64,000 bases of DNA from Aplysia californica (taxonomy: Eukaryota > Mollusca > Gastropoda > Aplysiida > Aplysiidae): contig NW_004797290.1 in NCBI RefSeq assembly GCF_000002075.1, positions 603,509 to 667,508 on the forward strand, in the 5' to 3' direction. A program made the position numbers and the translations under genes. This document shows, one piece after another, positions 25,001-39,500 of the stretch (its first letter is position 1; each line of letters starts with the position of its first letter). The notes under the pieces were generated by a model. The model was not told where the DNA came from. It did not search any database and worked only from the letters and a program-made list of their open reading frames with translations.

Positions 25001-28000
25001 AAAAATTTTTTAAATTATGCACTTTACATTTCTTCTTGTAACATGTTTGCCTGTAGCGCATTCCACCATACCACAACTTTTGTTTTAGTAGGAGCTGGTG
25101 ATGTGCTCTAAATTCAGGCTCAGGCTCACACAAGATTTGAGCATTCAGTTGGGTTGGAATGTTAGTCTAGTTTGGCTGCTGGAAGCTGCCTGGGGGTCAA
25201 ATGTGCACTCAATTTCAGCATATCTGCACAATGATGATCCAGTTTAAGCGTTGTATCATTGTATAGAAATGGGCAAGTAACAAAACAAAAACAAAACTGA
25301 TTCAGCAGTGTGAAGTCTTTCCAAAGCAACATGTACGCTCACTTAAAGCAAAATGCCTTCCTGAAAGATACTGGCTGTAAGATTTATAGCATGTTTGCCA
25401 GCAATTTTGGAACTTCATGGAATACTTCCAGAGTTATTAGTTTTGCATGCATTGTGAGGGCATAGTGTTTTAGTGGCCAATAACATTAGTCACTTGCTTT
25501 TTACCGAAGCCAATGTATCTGTCAAATAGAAACTTATCCCTGTTCCTATTGACACGCAAGGGTTTTTTTTTCCTGTCAAGATTTGTTTTAAGTAAGAATG
25601 ACCTTTAAAAACATTTTACATGAATTTTCCCAATTTTGTCTTTGTCTGTGACTTGTACGTATACTATAAGACATTGACTAACGTAGAGGTGGAATTCCCT
25701 GGTGGCTTCCTCCATTGTTTTGTGTATAATGTGGTCATCGTTATATTTGTCCACTGGTCACTTTGACTAAGCGTAACATGTTTATGTCTCGTGGCCCTCA
25801 TCCCAATGACAGATTGCGCCCTTAGATAAACAGGTAACTTAGTTTGTTCTCTTGTTATCTCCTCTGGATGTCTCAGTGTGCCAGCTGTTGGGTGTCTTGT
25901 ACTTCCTGGTCTATTTTGTTTGTGCTTTCTCGTGTGTTAGGCGTCCTCTCTCTTCTTGTTTCTCCTCGTGTGATGCAAACTCCCCAGGAATCCATCGTAG
26001 CTACAAGTCTTCAGTTCCTGCTTTCGTTCTTGTGAAACCTGAACGCTGAGAATTTCTGTCCTCTTTATTTAGTTCCGTGTTGAGTTTTCATTCCAAAGTT
26101 TTGTCCCCATCTGTGTGACTGTAGAATATTGGGCTTCTGTATCTGATCTTATCTTCTGTTGATGAGGCTGACGTCTGTCTGCAAACTGTTACCCTGCAGC
26201 TGATTGTCTCATACACCCGATATACTGTGATATTGCTTTGCATGTTTCTGCTTTTGTAGAAGGGGATATGTGGGTGGTTAGAGTTAGAGGATTGGTCCTG
26301 CTCTTTTACTTTTCTTCTTGTTCCTGTCTGCCCGGCTCTTTCCCAGCACTAAATTACCATTTTGTGTTGATGTGCTTCTCTGTATTCAAAACTAAATTTT
26401 TCTTGTTTTTGAAATACCAGTATATCGTCGGAAGTCATGCTTTCTGTTCAGATCTGTACGTAACTACAGCCACAAACATAAATATAGACAGATTAGCCCG
26501 TGTACCTCTGTTGTAGTATAATATGAAGTATAATGTATTAGCACTATGTATTGTTCACAGCCTATATTCACTGTATGCTAACATTTGTTTGTTGTGTCAC
26601 TGTCTTCTGAACGGGTGCTTGGAGGGTGAGGCTGTTCTGTATTCTCTTTTTTTCTCTCTCTCTGTTGTTGTCTGTCTGTCTATCTGTCTCCGCAGATTTT
26701 CTCCTGCTTAAAATGACTACAAGTGTGTCGATGTGCATATCTTTACAAAGAAAATATTGAAGTTTGTAACTTCGTCTTCATGAACTTAACCTGTAAAAAA
26801 AATTAGTTGATGGGTCCGTGGTTTGACTTTGTTCACATCTTTATCAGTTATTTGTGTTTAGTCTTGTTCTTTTAGTGTGCCTCTGTATTGTAATTCAACA
26901 TGGTGACACATCTGTTCTGTTGAAACTGTTCACTGCCCGTGCTTAGTGATTTGGTTTAGTCTTTCTCTGCTGTATTTGATTTAAATGAGACTTGGAATAA
27001 AGCTCGTTTCCTCTTGTGATCTTTTTGGTATGGACAAGTTCAACAGTTTTTGGCTGCTGTCTGTCTAGTCTTAATTCCTTGTGTTTTACTTTGCTTGTGA
27101 CTTGACATGTGCTTTGAGTTTATAGTACCTCTGATTCTGCCTATAGGCAGATGCTTGGAGAATGAGTTCTACTTCTTCACTTTCCCTCTTTTGTTTCTCT
27201 GTGCCTGTCTTTTTTGCAGATTGAAATGATCTTAATTGTTTCAATATGCTTCTCTTTACTCCAACTTCAGTTCTTCCTTCTGTCGCACAGGCTTTACTTT
27301 AAGCTTTGTGGGTTTGATGTTTGTGCGTATTAGTCACTGTTTTTTTCTGTTGGTCTGTCTAGAAATAGAAAGTTGATTTTACAAGACACTTCTCATTATC
27401 CTTGTCCAGTTGCTTCAAGCCTTTCCCTTGTCAGCCGCACATTCCATCTGTTCCATTTTCCGTGTTGTTTGTGTGGTGCTACATGTATTATAATTATCTT
27501 TTATTTATTTTTTTGTTGAAAATATTTGCTTCTTCAACAGTCTGGACTTTTCGTTTACCTCAATGTTTTATGTTTTTATGTATAGCAAGTGATGATTCTT
27601 GCATTCAGTTGACACACAGTTTGTAAAAAGATGCTGCACAAGCTATATTTCTTTTCCCCCTTTGTGAATGTGTTGGATGCACAAGATTATTGTAGTGACT
27701 AGCGGGACATCTTTTCACTTCTAATAAGTTGCAAATGGTCAACAAATTATTTGTTTCCCAAAGACGGTATTGATACAGGATTGGACAACTTGGAGTTAAT
27801 AGTGCTGGTGACCTGTGTCAAGAAAAAGTTCTACAAAATTAAAGTGTTGGAGTGTCACGTATTTTTAAACAATAAATTGAGTGGTCCCCTTTGTCATAAT
27901 TAGTATGTGCATGAAGATGGCTCTGTACTCTTTCTACACTGGGAGGTGTAGACCACAGTGAAGTCTCCACAGGCTTCCCTGTTACTGTGTATTGTTTCAT

Positions 28001-31000
28001 GTAGGAAACTAGTAACGAGCACCTATTACGTATATACTTTGATAAACACTAGGCTCACTAAAGCTGTATCCAACATCGGTGGCAGTTTTGTACATTTACC
28101 ATGGTAACCAAGAGAGTTGAGAATGCAAACAAATTATCAACTTAATACCAATATCATTTGATGTGAAAAGTTTATTTTTGTGAATTTTTGGCAACAGGGC
28201 TGTAAAAATATTTTTTAAAATATATATATAAAGCACAATTTCAAATTAGCATGGCTTTGAAGCAATTTCTATTGTCCTCTTATGCCACATCGTAGCACAG
28301 TTACAAACTAGGCTCTGAAATTAACAATGAAATTCTTTATGATTTGTCTTTAAAAAAATTAGCATTTAGTTTTTTATTGGAAAGGAAAAGAGTAAGGATA
28401 TGTCAGCATTTGTTTTATCTGTAAACATTTTTCACCTTGACTCTTTAACTGATATCTTTCCCAAATGAGGCAAATATCAGATATCTTTTTTAAAACTCCC
28501 TGTGAGTGTCATGAATGTGTCTTTTTGTCACTTGTCCGAGAACCTTCAGGATGAAATACACGTGGTTCAGAACTTTTTGCGAATGGTATGATTCATTTTG
28601 TTTCTTCAGAGTTGTATTTTCACAACATGGTCATGGTCTGTCACATTCGAGCATTTTTCTTACCTCTTTGATGTTGTCTTTTATATCTTTATTGATGTTA
28701 CAGCAACTGCTTTTTTTTTAGCCTTGCAGCCATCAGGGCACTTCTCTTCCACTGTATCCAGACAGACTATAATGCAGTTGTTGTATTTGTCGTGCAGACA
28801 TCAGTGCAAGCAGCAGAGAACCTGATCAAACGTCATGAGGCCTTCATCACCACCATGGATGCCAACGACGAGAAGATCAACGCTGTTCTGCAGTTTGCCA
28901 ACAGACTGATGGATGAGAACCACTATGCTGGAGAGAAAATACAGAAGAAGGCAGAGTCGATCAATGAGAGGTAGAGTGTGACACATGTCTGATTCACTGG
29001 TCTCTGTCAGATGAGAAAACTATATATTCTAATGCCGGGATCACTGTTCTGGCGTCCAGATTTTTCCTGAGATGTTGTAGATCTCAAGATTTTGTCTCAG
29101 AAGTGGGTCAACAACCACAGCAAGCTTTTATTTTAAGTGCTGCCTGAACATTTCTAACATATTTGTGAACAGAATTTCATTAATCTTTGTCCTTCTTTTT
29201 CATTTTCAATACCTGAAACGTATACTAGAAATCAGGGTTCTGCACTCATATGACCAACTTGTGTCTATAGCGCAATTATGTGAATGCTTAAACGAACAAA
29301 AAAACTGAAACAATGACATGTCTAAGAGAATAAGGGAATCCTATCTCATGGCAAAAGGATTCCTATGTCAAATTTAGTCGAATCAATAATTGTGTATGCA
29401 AGTCCAATTAGACCCGAAGTTTGTCATCAGTAGATAGTGCTCATGACTTTACTCCATTGCATTTTACAGCCTGTTTCTGATTTGATTGATTTTAATAACA
29501 TAGTGTTATTAGAAGATCGTTGAATATAAGTTCAGGTTGCTCTTTGAATCTGATAAGCTTAAATAGAATGACTTGTTGTGTCCTTTAAAGTACTCTTTGG
29601 TGAATTTCAGATGGGTTTTGGTGGAAAGTAGATTTCAAGAGACAGCATTTTCTGTTCTATGTGTGTTTTATTCTTATCTGGTCTACCAAGCGGGTGGTTG
29701 GAGGGCATTACTGGTAGGTCCTATGTCTTTTCTTTCCTTTAGTGTTTTTGTCAATATGTTTTCCTCTTGTCCGTTGCCCTGCTCTAAATGACCATTATAT
29801 TGTTGATGTTCATCTCTTTACTCAAATTGTCAACCATACCTTCATCCTGTTACTATTTTTGTCCACCAGGAGGGACCAAAACCGACAGAGAGCCGATGAA
29901 CAGCTGGACAGATTGAAGGACCAACTGACCTTGCAGCAGTTCTTGCAGGAGTGTGATGAGGTCAGTGGCTCATTTACTTTTTTGTTTGGGGCGGGGGGAG
30001 TCATTGTGGGTGTTGGAGGGGGGACAATGAATTGTCTTACTTCCGTTCATTCCTTCTGTTGTTTCTCTCTGTCTGTCTTGCTCTTTTCCCACACAGTAGG
30101 TGACCATTATTGTGTTGATATATTTATCTTTACCGAAACAAGCAAACCACTCAGGTGGTAGATGGCGGGAGGGCATCAATAATAGGTCTTCTTTCCTTTC
30201 CCTCTGTTTCTCTGTCTGGCTTTCTATTTTTATGCACCATATGATGGTTATTGTCCTGATGTATTCTCTTTATTTGAAGAAACAAATAAACCACTCAATG
30301 GTGGCTCTTAGAGTCACAAGTTGACTGGCTGTTGGGTATTAGCATATGGGGGGGAGGGGGGGGGGGTTGCTACTTCTTGTCAGCCTTATTATTGACCTAT
30401 TCCTGGCCAGATGTGGATATTGTCCTTCTGATTACCTGTGAAATACAACTGAACGAATTTAGTTTTGCGATCATATACTTGTGTGAGTGATAGGAAAGCA
30501 CAGCAGATAGTTTGCATTGCAGGTGGTAGGAGGGGGCTACAAGTTGGACTTACTTCTTTCCTTTCGTCCCTATTTTTTTTCTCTGTCTCGTCAGTTTTGC
30601 TTTTTCCCTGCACTAAATGACTGTTATACTGTAATCCTATCAATGAACTTCTCTTCTCTAAAACTGGGCAAAAAAGAACTTTAATGAATGGTTCTGATTA
30701 TTTAAAGTTTTTTTATTCATTGTTTGAACCTTGTGTTTGATTTGTTAGTTGCGTGACTGGCTGCAAGACAAAATGGCCGCCGCTCAGGATGAGACGTACA
30801 GAGATGCCAAGAATCTCCACAGCAAGTACGTACGTCACCAGGCCTTCGAGTCAGAGATTGCTGCCAACAAGGACAGACTCAACAGGGTTGTCGAGGTACG
30901 GGCTTCACTGTGTTTTGTTTTTCATGTGTTTCTGTAACAGGTTCTTTTTACGAGAGAGGTTTTTAGCCTCGTGATTCAACTCCCAACCTGGAGGGAGGAT

Positions 31001-34000
31001 GACTCTGTTTTGGGAGTCTCTACTTGGTTCGCTATTTAGTCGCCTCGTACAATACGTTAGCACCACGTCAGTCTTGTTCTTCTCAATGAGGGGACTGCAC
31101 GGCTTTGTTTTTCGTACTATTGTTATATTTCATACCTGAAAGTAGATCTCGGCTTTATTTTTCTTGCAATGGATCTGCACAAACTCACATACACAAATGA
31201 CAGCGAGCGCATACACATAGACACACACACACACATGCGCGTGCGCGCGCGCACACACACACAGAGGGGATCACATCTTTTGTTTTTCTTTCTACCGTCA
31301 AGTTTCGTACCTGAAGGTGATTCTCAGCTTTGTTTTTCTTGCTATGAACATTCACACCCATGCATACGTCTATCTTACTTTTTCCCGACACTAAATGTTG
31401 TTTTGTCAATGTACTTCTTTGTACTGAAACAGAACCACAAATTTTTTTCCCCTTTGTTATATTTCTGTCTGTCATAACGCTTTTTCTGTACTATATGACT
31501 GTTATTGTGGTGATGTACTTCTCTTTACTTTGAAAAATACATAGTTCTCTGATGACAGATCATACACTTAATGTCTACTCTTATCAGAGGAAAAACCTTG
31601 GGCAGTATGAATAATAATAAAAGTCAGTGCATTTACTGTCAATTTTTACATGTGGTTGAGAGGCGCCACAAGTAGGTCTTATTTTTTTTCTTTCCCTCTT
31701 ATGTTTATATCTGTCTGTCTTTTTCTTTCCCTGCACTAAATCACTAAATAACTGTTGTTGTGCCAATATACTTCTCTTCTCTGAAACAAAAAAATTATAA
31801 TGTCAACTCTTTGTTCTCCTTGTCCTGCCGCTGGGTTTAGGAAGGAGAAACCATCATGTCATCCAAGCCCGAGACGAGAGAACAGATTGAGCCCATGCTG
31901 TCTGAGCTGTCCACACAATGGGAGGACCTGGAGACCACCACCAAAGAGAAGGGAGAGCGTCTGTTTGACGCTAACCGCTCCACCCTATACCAGCAAAGCT
32001 GTGATGATGTGGACGGCTGGGTCACCGCCCTTGAGTCTCAGATCGTCACATCCGAGGACTTTGGCAAGGATCTTACCACTGTCAACTTGCAAGTGCAGAA
32101 ACAGAATGTGAGTTGTTAATGTTTGTCCCAGTGTGGACGTGGACCTTTTTGAGAACTGCACTTTTTTGTAATTCTTTTGATTGTTAGTAGTCTTTTCAGC
32201 CCGTCTTGAGAATTGTTAAGCATTTTAGCTCTGACTTTATTTTATTTCCCATTATAATAATGTTACCAGCCAGCCCTCATGAAAAATGCTTTTAAAATTC
32301 AATTTCGAGCTCAAAGTGAGTGGTTGGTTTTCTTAGATATAAGCCAGTTTGGGTGCATGCATTTGTTGCAACAATGACAGTGCATCAAATTCACATTCAT
32401 GAATGTCCCTTTTCAATAATTATTTTTACATCGTAAGACCAAAATTGTGTTCATTATGCTGCAAAACATCTAATCAAACAAATAAAATAATTTTATATAG
32501 TAGGTGTAGATTTGTTGCTATGGACGACAGTATTGTGGAGTTTTTACATTGGTGTGTGTTTGTCCTCAGCATTTGGAGAACCAGATGAAGATGAAGGAGC
32601 AACAGGTCCAGGAGCTAGAGAGCCAGAGCGAACATCTACGCCGTCTGGAGCCTGATAGAGAGGAGGAGATCGAGGCCAGGAGAGCACTGGTGGCTCAGAG
32701 GTGTGTAGTTTCAGTCTCCTTTTATACTTAAGTGGAAGGGTGTCCGAGTCTCTTCTGTCTTTTATAAATAAAAAGTAAATAACAACCAGTTACATGCCCA
32801 TAGTTCAAAAGTTTTAGTGGTTTTAATTGATCTCTAGTTCTGATGACAGTTTTTAAAATAATGTAGTGAACTCCATATTTTTCTGTGTATAGTGGGGATG
32901 GTTGAAGGGCAACACTAGTAGGCTGCACTTCTTTTCTCTCCCACTGTTGTTTCTGTCTGTCCATCTTGCTCTTTCTTGGCACTAAATTGCTGTAATTGTA
33001 TTTGTGTGCTTCTTTTTACTAAATTCAAACTGGAAATCCCTGCAGGTTTGCAAAGATCCAAGGTCCTCTGATGATGCGACGTGCCAACCTGGAGAAGGTG
33101 AAACGCATCCATCAGTTCATGCGAGACGTTGAGGACGAGAAGTTGTGGATTGAAGAGATGATGCCCAGAGCCACCAGTACAGACTACGGCAACAGTCTAC
33201 TCAGTGTGCAACTGCTCATCAAGAAAAACCATGTGAGTTCTCTCTTGTCTTAGCAATTATTAAATTTTCCCCATAGAAATTAAATTTACACCCACCCACC
33301 CCACACACACACACATACCAAGTGTTTTACCAATTTTATTTGGTCTCAGGGACCCATGTGGACCTTGGGCTGAAGAGATATTCCTTTTTTGATTGAATTT
33401 GATAAAATTTGTTGTATTCTTTCTAGAAATTGAAATAGAAAGATTGACATTAACAGACATGATAACTGGTGCTCTGGTTCACATTTGTTTATTTGAGCTA
33501 TGTTCATGGCCTCAGGGAATTTGATCTCTCTTTTGCTTGCACAAACTACTATATAGTTCAACCCTTGAAAGCAGAGTTGTCCCAAGTGCCAACATTTAAG
33601 AAATGCATGAATAGTATGGTGAAAATTTTACCACAGTGAATTGTACTTCTTTTAATGGTAGATGTATCGGTAAAACCATGAGAAGAAAAATTTTTAATGA
33701 TTATTATTGTTAATTTTTTTAAAGCCAAAATTTTAGATCCCAAGTTTCTCGAATAATGAAAACAGCTCTGAAAACAATTTGTTTTGGTGGGTCAAATATG
33801 GTCAGATGGTGAGGGGTTTTTTTCAAGATGATATCATCATGTCTTTTGTCTGTTGTTTCTTCCAGTCATTGCAAGTGGAGATTGACAATCATGAGCCTCG
33901 CATCAAGAGTGTGGTCCAGGTTGGTCAGGAGCTGATCGATGCCGGTCACTCCCAATCGGAGGAGTTCCGCGCCCTCATCGAGGACTTGCTGCAACGCTGG

Positions 34001-36533
34001 CAGGAGCTGAAGGACGCCATCGACGCTCGTAACCAGAGGCTCAAACTGTCGGAGATTGCACAGCAGGTTAGTGTCAACGTTATAGGAATGAGTACTACTT
34101 CAAAGATTCAATACTGTGTTGTTAGCTTAAGGAACAGATCTTCTGTCTTCTACTTCTCCTCCTCCTTCTTTTCCTTCTGAAGCGTCTGATTTGAAACCAC
34201 TTCAATGATCATGGTTTGCCACTTTTTTTTTACTGTGTGCGCCTTTATGTGGCGCCCCCCCCCCCTCCCCAAAACCTGTTGTGTCCTTGTCTTTTCGCAT
34301 CACCCATCTGATCAAGTAAGTTTTATTTGGTCTACCTCTGCCTCTTTTGCCTTGCTTTTTATAGAACATATGAAGATTGTTAAAGATATGCCAGTTTTCA
34401 CCTGCTCCAGCATTTATCTGTTGATCAGACAATTTCAGTTACCCCTTTCCATGTCTCAGGCAAACGATTTCTGTGCTTGGCTAGTCCTGTGAACAACTCG
34501 TTTACCTCTCTTTTAAACTTTGCTCACATATTATGAGATGTTCTAAACTTCTCTGTGCTCAAGCTCAACCTCTTTTCTCCAAACAGCTTGTAATTTCCAA
34601 ACTATGTAGTTATATATTAATGTTAAGTCCCTTCCATATCTCAGGCCAACCGTTTCTGTGCTTGTAAAAGACAAATCAGACTTTTTTGTACTCAAACTCA
34701 ACCTCTTTTCTTGAAATGACTTGAAATTTCCAAACTGTGTATTAATGTAATTGTGTGATGTCCCCAGTACTACTTCGATGCCGCGGAGGCTGAGGCTTGG
34801 ATGAGTGAGCAGGAGCTGTACATGATGGGTGAGGAGCGGGCCAAGGATGAGATAGGGGCACAGAACATGATGAAGAAACACCAGACGCTGGAGAACAATG
34901 TGGAGGACTATGCCGAGGTGGTCAGACAGCTGGGAGAGAGGAGCCGGGAGCTGATGGAAGAGGAACACCCAGAGAGGTCAGTTGGATGCTCCTAGCTGTG
35001 TTTGTTTTTTTGTTTTATGCAAATGGCACAAGTTACATCAATTTTGGATTGCATTTGATCCTTCCTGACCCAATTTAGATCACTGGGGGAAGGGGGGGAG
35101 CCTAGGGGGGGCCCTGCTTGTCACAGCGAATATGGGCTGAATAAATTGGATACAACATCCCAGCAAACATGTGGAGTCACTAAAGGAAAAATACTTTTTG
35201 CCAATGTTGATTAACAATTTTTCTCCTCCTCTGTCTACATAATTACTTAAAAGAAATTTTTTTATTAATATAATGATAATTCTGAGTTTTTTCAACCTCT
35301 ATGCTGTTTACTGACCCGATAGATATTTTATCATATAAAGAGGAAAGTGTTATTGACATTGATCATTGTAATGATTGTCACAGGTGGTTAAAGGGTTGGG
35401 GGTTGTTTTTTTTTACCTTCTGCTGTGTCTGTTTGATTGTCTGATTTCTCCCAGCACGAAATTACTGTTATTTTTGTTTAGATGTGTTTCTTTTCAATTT
35501 AACTGACAATTGTCATCCTTATGTGTCCATGTTCAGCGACCAGATTGCGGTGCGTCAGTCACAAGTAGACAAATTCTACGCCGGCCTCAAGGACCTGGCC
35601 CAGGAAAGGCGGGGCAAGCTGGAGGAAGTGTTCAAACTCTACACCCTCCACCGCGAGATCGACGACCTGCTGGAATGGATCGCAGACAAATCGGCTGTGG
35701 CTGGCTCCAACGAACCAGGACAGGACTACGAACATGTCTCTGTGAGTGGGGCGATGACGTTATGCTTTAAGCGTGTAAATGGAAGAAATGGGTCTATTCT
35801 TCTTCTTCTTCTTTCTTTTTTTTTTGGTTCTATAACCATTGGAGTGTTCAATCTGCGGGTCTTCAATAAAAACAGGAGTCAGCATATACGCATATACTAA
35901 TAAATATTTTTAAAGTACTGTGGGCTAACTTTTATGTCTTCTCCCATCATTTAAATCAGAATGGGATTTTTTGGTGAGAATTCACTTGTAACAATTTCTT
36001 CAGTGATACTGTAATGCTTTCCTTGTATTTAATAGCATTTGGATTTCAGAAGGCCTGTAGCTTTAATTTTGTGATGGACATGTGTCATGCTGACAGCAGG
36101 TATTATTTATTATCTTTACAAATTTGTTTACTTAATGTTCTACTTTCTATTCATGTGTGTAATATTTCTTTCTTGTTTGATCAGATGTTGAAAGAGCGCT
36201 TCAAGGAGTTTGCCAGGGACACGGAAAACATTGGTCACGAGCGTGTGGCTTCGGCCAATGAGATCTGTGATGATCTGATCGCATCAGAACACTCTGATGC
36301 TGCGTCTATTGCCGAGTGGAAGGACAACGTGAACGATGCCTGGGCTGACTTACTGGAGCTCATCGACACACGCACAGAGCTGCTGCAGACATCCTGGGAG
36401 CTGCACAAGTTCTTCTACGACTGCAAAGATACTCTGGAGAGAATTGTGGTATGAAGAGATTGTTGTTACAAATTCATTGGGGTGGGTGGTATGTCCGTTT
36501 TTGAAGAATTAACAAGAACTTTAAAACCGCAGC

Positions 36534-36564
<31 letters not shown>

Positions 36565-39500
36565 GGAAGGGGGGGATTATTATTATAGCCATTGAGCAGT
36601 TGGTAGTTTGCCTTTATAGCACCCAAGTGAGTGTTTCTAACAAGGTATGTTTTTTTNNNNNNNNNNNNNNNNNNNNNNNNNNNNNNNNNNNNNNNNNNNN
36701 NNNNNNNNNNNNNNNNNNNNNNNNNNNNNNNNNNNNNNNNNNNNNNNNNNNNNNNNGGTATTTACTCTTTGATTAAAATGAAATTTAGAAGAACTTTTGT
36801 TGAAGATGCTAAACTGATGAACTAAACATGAAGAACTCATTGTTTGTAGGCACTTTGCAGATTCATTCATTTGACTTGGGTATATTTCGGGGGAAGCAAT
36901 GTGGTTGTTTGGAGGGCGTCGCTGTTACTCCCTTCTTCTCTACTATTCCTCTTTTGTTTCTGTCTGTCTAGCTATTTCCCAGCACTAATTAACTGTTATT
37001 GTGTCAATATGCGTGCTTCTCTTTACTCAAACTCAAACCAACGCCAACATGATTGTGTGTCTCACAGGAGAAGCAGAACTACATCCCCGAGGAGTTGGGC
37101 CGTGATGCCCAGAGTGTGGCTGCTCTACAGAGAAAGCACGCCAACTTTGAACATGACTTGGTCACACTGGGAACTCAGGTATGTTTTTTTTTCTCTGTAA
37201 GTTTTAACATTTTTGTTCAAGATAGCCTAGTTAGTCCAGCCAATGAATTTTTAAGGACAATAGTTCAGATGGTGTCCATTGTTTATTTGATAGTCTTTGA
37301 TGTGAGAATAGGATACAGACAGAAAAGATGTTTTTTGTGTGCTCTTTTAATCTCAAATTTGTTTGTTCCTTTGTCGTTACATAAGTTATTTTCCATCCTT
37401 ATCCTTATTGGGATTTTTTTTCCTTCTTTCTACAAAAATATGCGATATAATCTCCTTATGATTTGTTTTTTAGATTGGTTAAAATGACATTGATGGCATG
37501 TTAACATTCCTTCTAGGTGGAGGCTATCCAGACAGAGTCTCTGCGGCTGCAAGCGGGCTATGCAGGAGAGAATGCACAGACCATCGTCGACCGTGAGGCG
37601 GAGGTGTTAGAGGCGTGGAAGAACCTCCATGTGTTAGTGGAGCGTAGACGTCTGACCCTGGCCGACGCCTCAGACTACTACAGGTTTATGCTGATGGCCC
37701 GGGACCTGCTGTTGTGGATCGATGACATCACCAGACAGATGAACACGCAGGAGAAGCCACGGTGGGTCACCACACGAAACAATTTGGGATGTCTAGCAAA
37801 TACAGTTAAGCCTGCTCTAATGGGCACCTCAATAAGACAATAACCTGTCCAAAGGGTCATTTCCCATTTACCCCCTTTACGACTTTCTTTAGGGTTTTTT
37901 AAATTCATTATAATGACACTGTTGAAGACGTCCAGCTGTCAAAGCCAACCACTTTTCTCCTTAACAATGGATGGCCATCTGAAACAATTTCAATAGTATT
38001 TATTTGTGACTAGTACATTTTAATGATTTCGAAAGTGAATTTTCACATTCGACTATGGTGTCTAATTATTTTACATCTCCGATGCAGCACTGATTTCATG
38101 TAACCAGCACTGCTATGAAAAGTTATTTTGTCTAATTTTAGATCACTTTTTGGAGATGTGCACATCGTACTGCTTGAAAGAGTTTTCAGTGTCTGAAAAT
38201 TTTAATTTTTAAATTTGTTTTGCCCATTCCAGTTTTCTATCCCATGCCCCACTGTCGATTCATTGTTTTATTTAGTTGGTTTTTTTAAAGAGAGGTACGT
38301 ATGCTTTTCATGCAAACTAGATAGTAGTTTTTTACTTGTTCATTAAGTCAGGCATATTAATTGTGATACATGATGACATATATTTTGTTACTTACAGGGA
38401 TGTGTCTGGAGTGGAGTTGCTGATGAACAACCACCAGAGTATGAAGGCAGAGATTGACGCTAGAGAGGAGAACTTTGCCATCTGTATCAATCTGGGTCGC
38501 GACTTGCTCAACCGACAGCACTACAAACAAGAACAGGTTGGGATTGATTCATTATTTTGACAAATCTTCACTCATATTCAAACTATTTTGGTTTTCTGTG
38601 GCTGCAGTTAATCTAATGATGCTGGATAACTTGTGGGTGCCCTTGTTTGTTCAAATTTTTTGCTATGATTAGTCAAATTGGTTCAAAAACACACATGGAT
38701 ATGAAATTTTATGAGCCGTTAAAGGCATTGGCGCATTACTTGAATTGTAAACTTTCTTTTGACTGAGATTGGATGTAAATGCTTTATGATTTGTTCTTTG
38801 TCAGGGTCAATTACAATTAAATAGTTACATGTATTGGGTCAGACTCCAGTATCTCACCCCTATTCTTGTGGTCTCAGGTGCGTGAGAAACTCATCCAACT
38901 GACCTTGTTGCGACTCGACATGACAGACTTGTGGAATGAGAGATGGGAACATTTGCAGCTCAGTAAGTATCTGTGTTTCTGCGATTTCTTTTACATGTTT
39001 GTCTGAGTATGGCATCCCTGTATAATATAATGCTGTTCTGAATTGAAGTAGACTGATCGAAAAAGTGATTTAAGATTGTAGCATTCACAATTTGATGATC
39101 TTTGAACTGAAAGATAGGGTTGGAGTTTTTTCGCTCATGCACGCACATCGTCAGTACATTGCCTGATGTGAAAGTTCACTTTCAACTTCAGTAAAATATT
39201 TAAGTCGTGTATATTTTACTACTTATCAAAATATTTTCCCACGCACCACCTGGCACACCTGCATGCATGGCATTTTGGTATGAGTTGGTGTTCTCCACCC
39301 TTCACTTTTCTCACCTGACTGTCCCCGCTCTCTCTCTGTCCACAGTCCTGGAGGTGTACCAGTTTGCCAGAGATGCTGCTGTGGCCGAGGCGTGGCTCAT
39401 CGCGCAAGAGCCTTATCTGTCCAACCAAGATCTGGGTGTAAGTGTTTCAAGTGTCTTAACTGTCGTATTTAGTCCCTGGAAGATTTTTGTCCCTCTAACA

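Noticed and set aside
34543-34968. A 141-codon minus-strand frame
   Set aside because: Shadow of exon 30 and of the tandem duplication before it.
36601-36656. A hidden exon at the edge of the N gap (AACAAG|GTATGT)
   Set aside because: Exons 32 and 33 join without residues missing relative to fly and human chains.
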